DNA of 64,000 nt from NCBI GenBank assembly GCA_947579665.1, contig OX388352.1, positions 34,280,216-34,344,215 on the forward strand. The letters are read 5' to 3'. Below are positions 61,149 to 64,000 of this stretch, piece by piece. This stretch comes from Sympetrum striolatum. Taxonomy: Eukaryota; Arthropoda; Insecta; Odonata; Libellulidae. Both the position numbers and the translations under genes were made by a program. The notes below the pieces were generated by a model. It ran no database searches, had not been told where the DNA came from, and saw only the letters and a list, made by a program, of their open reading frames with translations. Each line of letters begins with the position of its first letter. Within the stretch, counting starts at the first letter, position 1.

Positions 61149-62741
61149 CAAATTTAAATAAGTATAATATTTGTTTAGTCCGGTCTATAGAGATACGTCC
61201 AAAGAATTATCAGAGAATTTGAGCATTTTGACTTTAAAGGTTTCAATATCTCTAAGTAAATACCCGCACCAAGTTTGAAAAGCAACATCCTTCAGATCAA
61301 AGAAAAGAGCTTGGATTCGAGTTCGTGAGTAAAGGTGGTAGATGAAGAGGGATCTACTGAGAAGTTATTTCGTATGATGGTTATCGATTAAAACTAGTTG
61401 CTAATGCGCTACAAGTGTAGCATACAGCAAGCGGTTAACATTCACGCTAGTTGATCTTTACCCATCTGTTTTCTCAGCAAACATTTCATCAGGAGGAACT
61501 TCATAAAAGTTGAGCTCACCTAAGATTTCGAAACTGCGTGACCTAGAATTCCGTCTTCTATTTCAATCTTGTTTGTGTACTTCGTGAAACCTTGGAGCAT
61601 ATATTGAGATTGGATCTTCTCTGAATATTTAGGAGTAACTCTCATAAGAAGCCGCCCACATCCAGCGTGTTATTAACCCTAAATCTACACTCATACTCGC
61701 TGTTCATCAGCGTGAAGCAGGGGTCACAAATACCTAACGAACTATGTTTTTCATTTGTTCGTTACCATCGCGGATCATTCGAAAAATTAGAAAAAAATTA
61801 AATCGATTTATCTTCGCGTCCATCTCTTTAATCTTACGTTCACTCTCAGATAGCTCGAAGGAGCTGGTAGATCGGATGACACCGATCCAGAGAAAGTACG
61901 ATTACGTAAGAAAAATTGAAAGTAACAAAAGTAATAAAATATAATTTTAATTCATTTCACTGATTTATTAGTGTGATACTAACGGTTCGGCTCGTTTAGT
62001 TCACCTTTAGGTACAATATGGGTGAGTTGCAAGAGAATACGTTCGAAACCGGATGGGCTTAGAGTTAAATCTGTTTATTAAACTAAGTTTTGTTTTCAAA
62101 ATTGTGCGTTTTAATATTCTACCAAGTGAATGGAGGAATCATTGATAATATTCTCTGATTTCATATTTCAAACTAAGTCAACCTTCTTATTTCCATTTTT
62201 AATGGATTTAAACTAGATTCAGTGAATAATTTTGATTCACAGCACGTATGATATCTGACTAAAGCAAAAAGGCATCGTTCACTTAACTTGTAAGCCTTAA
62301 CTGGCAGTGCCTCAGAGGCAGCTCACCTTAAAGCCTTTTCTTTGGATATGCGATCCCCGCTTTAAGTTGTTTTCGACTTTGAACCCGGAATAAATATAAC
62401 TGGTAATCCTATTTGTAAGCTGATTACAACTAAACAATTAACAACTAATCTCGAGTGGGTGTTTGTTGAGTATTTAGGAAGTGGGATATTTTTTCGCTGC
62501 CTAACCTCTGCTCTGAGGGCTGGGTTAGTGTCCGATTCAGGAAAGGCTTACCACGGAGTGGCATGATTTGTTAAGAGAGACTTAAGCCTTGACAGGAGCA
62601 CATCGGAGATAATATGACCCCTCGTTTGGGAATCGCTTCAGGATATCCGAGCATGGGCGTAAGATCTTTGACAAATTCATTAATACCAGATTGAACGAGA
62701 ACATAGATTTCCCATTTTCGTTTGGCTATAATCGTAGATTG

Positions 62742-62783
62742 CACGGCCAATCAACCCACAGTTTGAGGGGTTGATTGGCCGTG
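62742..62783. repeat. Perfect 16-bp inverted repeat with 10-base loop
   Basis: CACGGCCAATCAACCC (62742-62757) and GGGTTGATTGGCCGTG (62768-62783) are exact reverse complements. The arms are much GC-richer than the flanks. There is no T-run after it on either strand. Confidence 0.95.
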
Positions 62784-64000
62784 TGCCCTTCCTGAAACTC
62801 TTTTCTCTGGCTACTTAGTTATCATTTTATTAATGCGATAATTCGCCAATAGGGCCGATTATCTAGCTATCTCATTAACTTTAATCATTTTGGCTCTGAA
62901 AATTGAATGGAGCTAAAGACTCTCCACTTTTTTGGAATGTTTCTATGCTATCAATACTAATCCGAAAAAAATATGAATGTATTTAGGCACCTAAGTCATG
63001 TTTTCTCTCTTTTCCACACTGTTTGAAGTATTTCTTGATCATTGCTTGCCAACTGTTTTATATCTCCCACGGACTTACTCTATCGAACGTTTGTCTCACT
63101 AAACCGAAACGTTTATTTATCTCTTTGAGTTTGAATCTAAAATCAAAAGAACGCCACGAAAAAATGACTATAATATTCAACTAATTAAAATTACAACAAT
63201 TCAACAATTAAGGAGATTTAAATATCTCTTACTCTACGGCTGGACGGGATTTAAAGAGACTAAATTTTGAGTTTCGTTGAATGAAACGTTTATAACTTCA
63301 CCTTCATAAGTCTGATTTATTTTAGAATTTGAAGTTGATTTCTTAAAGCATTGATTATGCATTCTTCTAAAAATTTTCATATATTTAGCTTTCGCACTTT
63401 TCAATTTATAACCAGATTTCTGAACTTCATAATTTCATAAGATACCTACCTACGATATTTGGCACTGATTTAGCAAAAGTAATACCTTATGGCGCCCTCT
63501 TATTACGTCCTACCATCGTGTCCACAGTCAAGCTAAAATTGTTTCTCATGAGCTTCTTATCCTTCTGTCTCAGTGAAAATACGCCTTGAATACGACTGCT
63601 CTATTTCTTTCCCCCGTTTTACTTTCTCAAAACAAAACTGAATTTTAAACTGAACAGATTAATGATGTTTTTCCAGCTTTAAACTTTAATATCTACAGTG
63701 AAGCCAATGGATTAAATTACTTAAAATAGATACAAATTTTTTCTGTTATTTTATGGGAAATCAATTCCCAATAGGTGTAAAAGTTTTAGAAAAGATCTGA
63801 TAATTTATTTACTCCCTTAGGTTTTGTACCCAGGAGCAAAAACCATGAGTGGATTTACCTTATTACGGGTTGAGTGCTCACAAACAGCGATAAAATATCT
63901 CGCAAAATAATGGCCCTATATAATTCAACTTTTTTAAATATTTTACCAGCTTACATTTATATTACAGCGGCAGATCAAGAGCTTACTCATGCCTCAACCT

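Larger units (their letters stand above)
59881..64000. other. Unassigned AT-rich DNA to the window end
   Basis: Contains the palindromes at 61113-61148 and 62742-62783. A plus-strand frame at 60175-60429 (84 residues) is not recognised. No splice-flanked coding exon could be supported. Confidence 0.5.

Noticed and set aside
1..64000. CRISPR arrays, bacterial operons or viral genes
   Set aside because: No direct-repeat/spacer arrays, ribosome-binding-site spaced gene runs or viral protein signatures were seen.

Overview
This window comes from a large, repeat-rich, AT-rich animal genome, almost certainly an arthropod and probably an insect. The evidence is a neuropeptide G-protein-coupled receptor of the arthropod CCHamide type split by introns with consensus splice sites, long stretches of non-coding DNA, and many arthropod-style non-LTR retrotransposon remains. 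There are no operons, CRISPR arrays or bacterial signals. I cannot name the species.

Layout. Bases 1-3504 hold the first coding exon of a CCHamide (bombesin-like) receptor on the minus strand, with intron on both sides. Bases 3.5-4.7 kb carry foldback repeats and degraded hammerhead-ribozyme-like motifs of the Penelope-retroelement type. Bases 5.9-8.3 kb hold a LINE 3' tail and a broken LINE reverse transcriptase on the minus strand; a scrap of the same kind of LINE lies at 18.5 kb. A roughly 0.8 kb repeat occurs twice (8.4-9.2 and 12.4-13.2 kb), and one copy keeps a Pol III B box. From 10 to 57 kb there are six copies of one structured repeat family with a terminal hairpin, a (CA)n tract and a variable number of about 316-bp internal units. 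It looks like a non-autonomous Helentron/HINE-type element, but the class is inferred.

The centrepiece is 26.8-35.3 kb. A full-length, two-ORF, open-reading-frame-intact non-LTR retrotransposon of the Tx1/L1 group (ORF1 with a CCHC knuckle; ORF2 with APE endonuclease, reverse transcriptase and a C-terminal CCHC) sits inside the (AC)n microsatellite of one copy of that repeat. A second, shorter insert with an (AAT)n tail sits in the same (AC)n tract, and both begin at the same junction, ACA followed by TTGG. This suggests a microsatellite-targeting retrotransposon that uses a dispersed repeat family as its landing site.

The rest (35-64 kb) is mostly unassigned AT-rich DNA. It also holds a putative terminal-inverted-repeat element with clustered GGGGCATCT-like motifs (45.3-46.6 kb), LINE-tail-like fragments (51.0 and 52.6 kb), a degenerate minisatellite (42.1 kb), perfect palindromes (61.1 and 62.7 kb) and a few islands of higher GC content that I could not assign. 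Only the receptor exon can be defended as a host gene.
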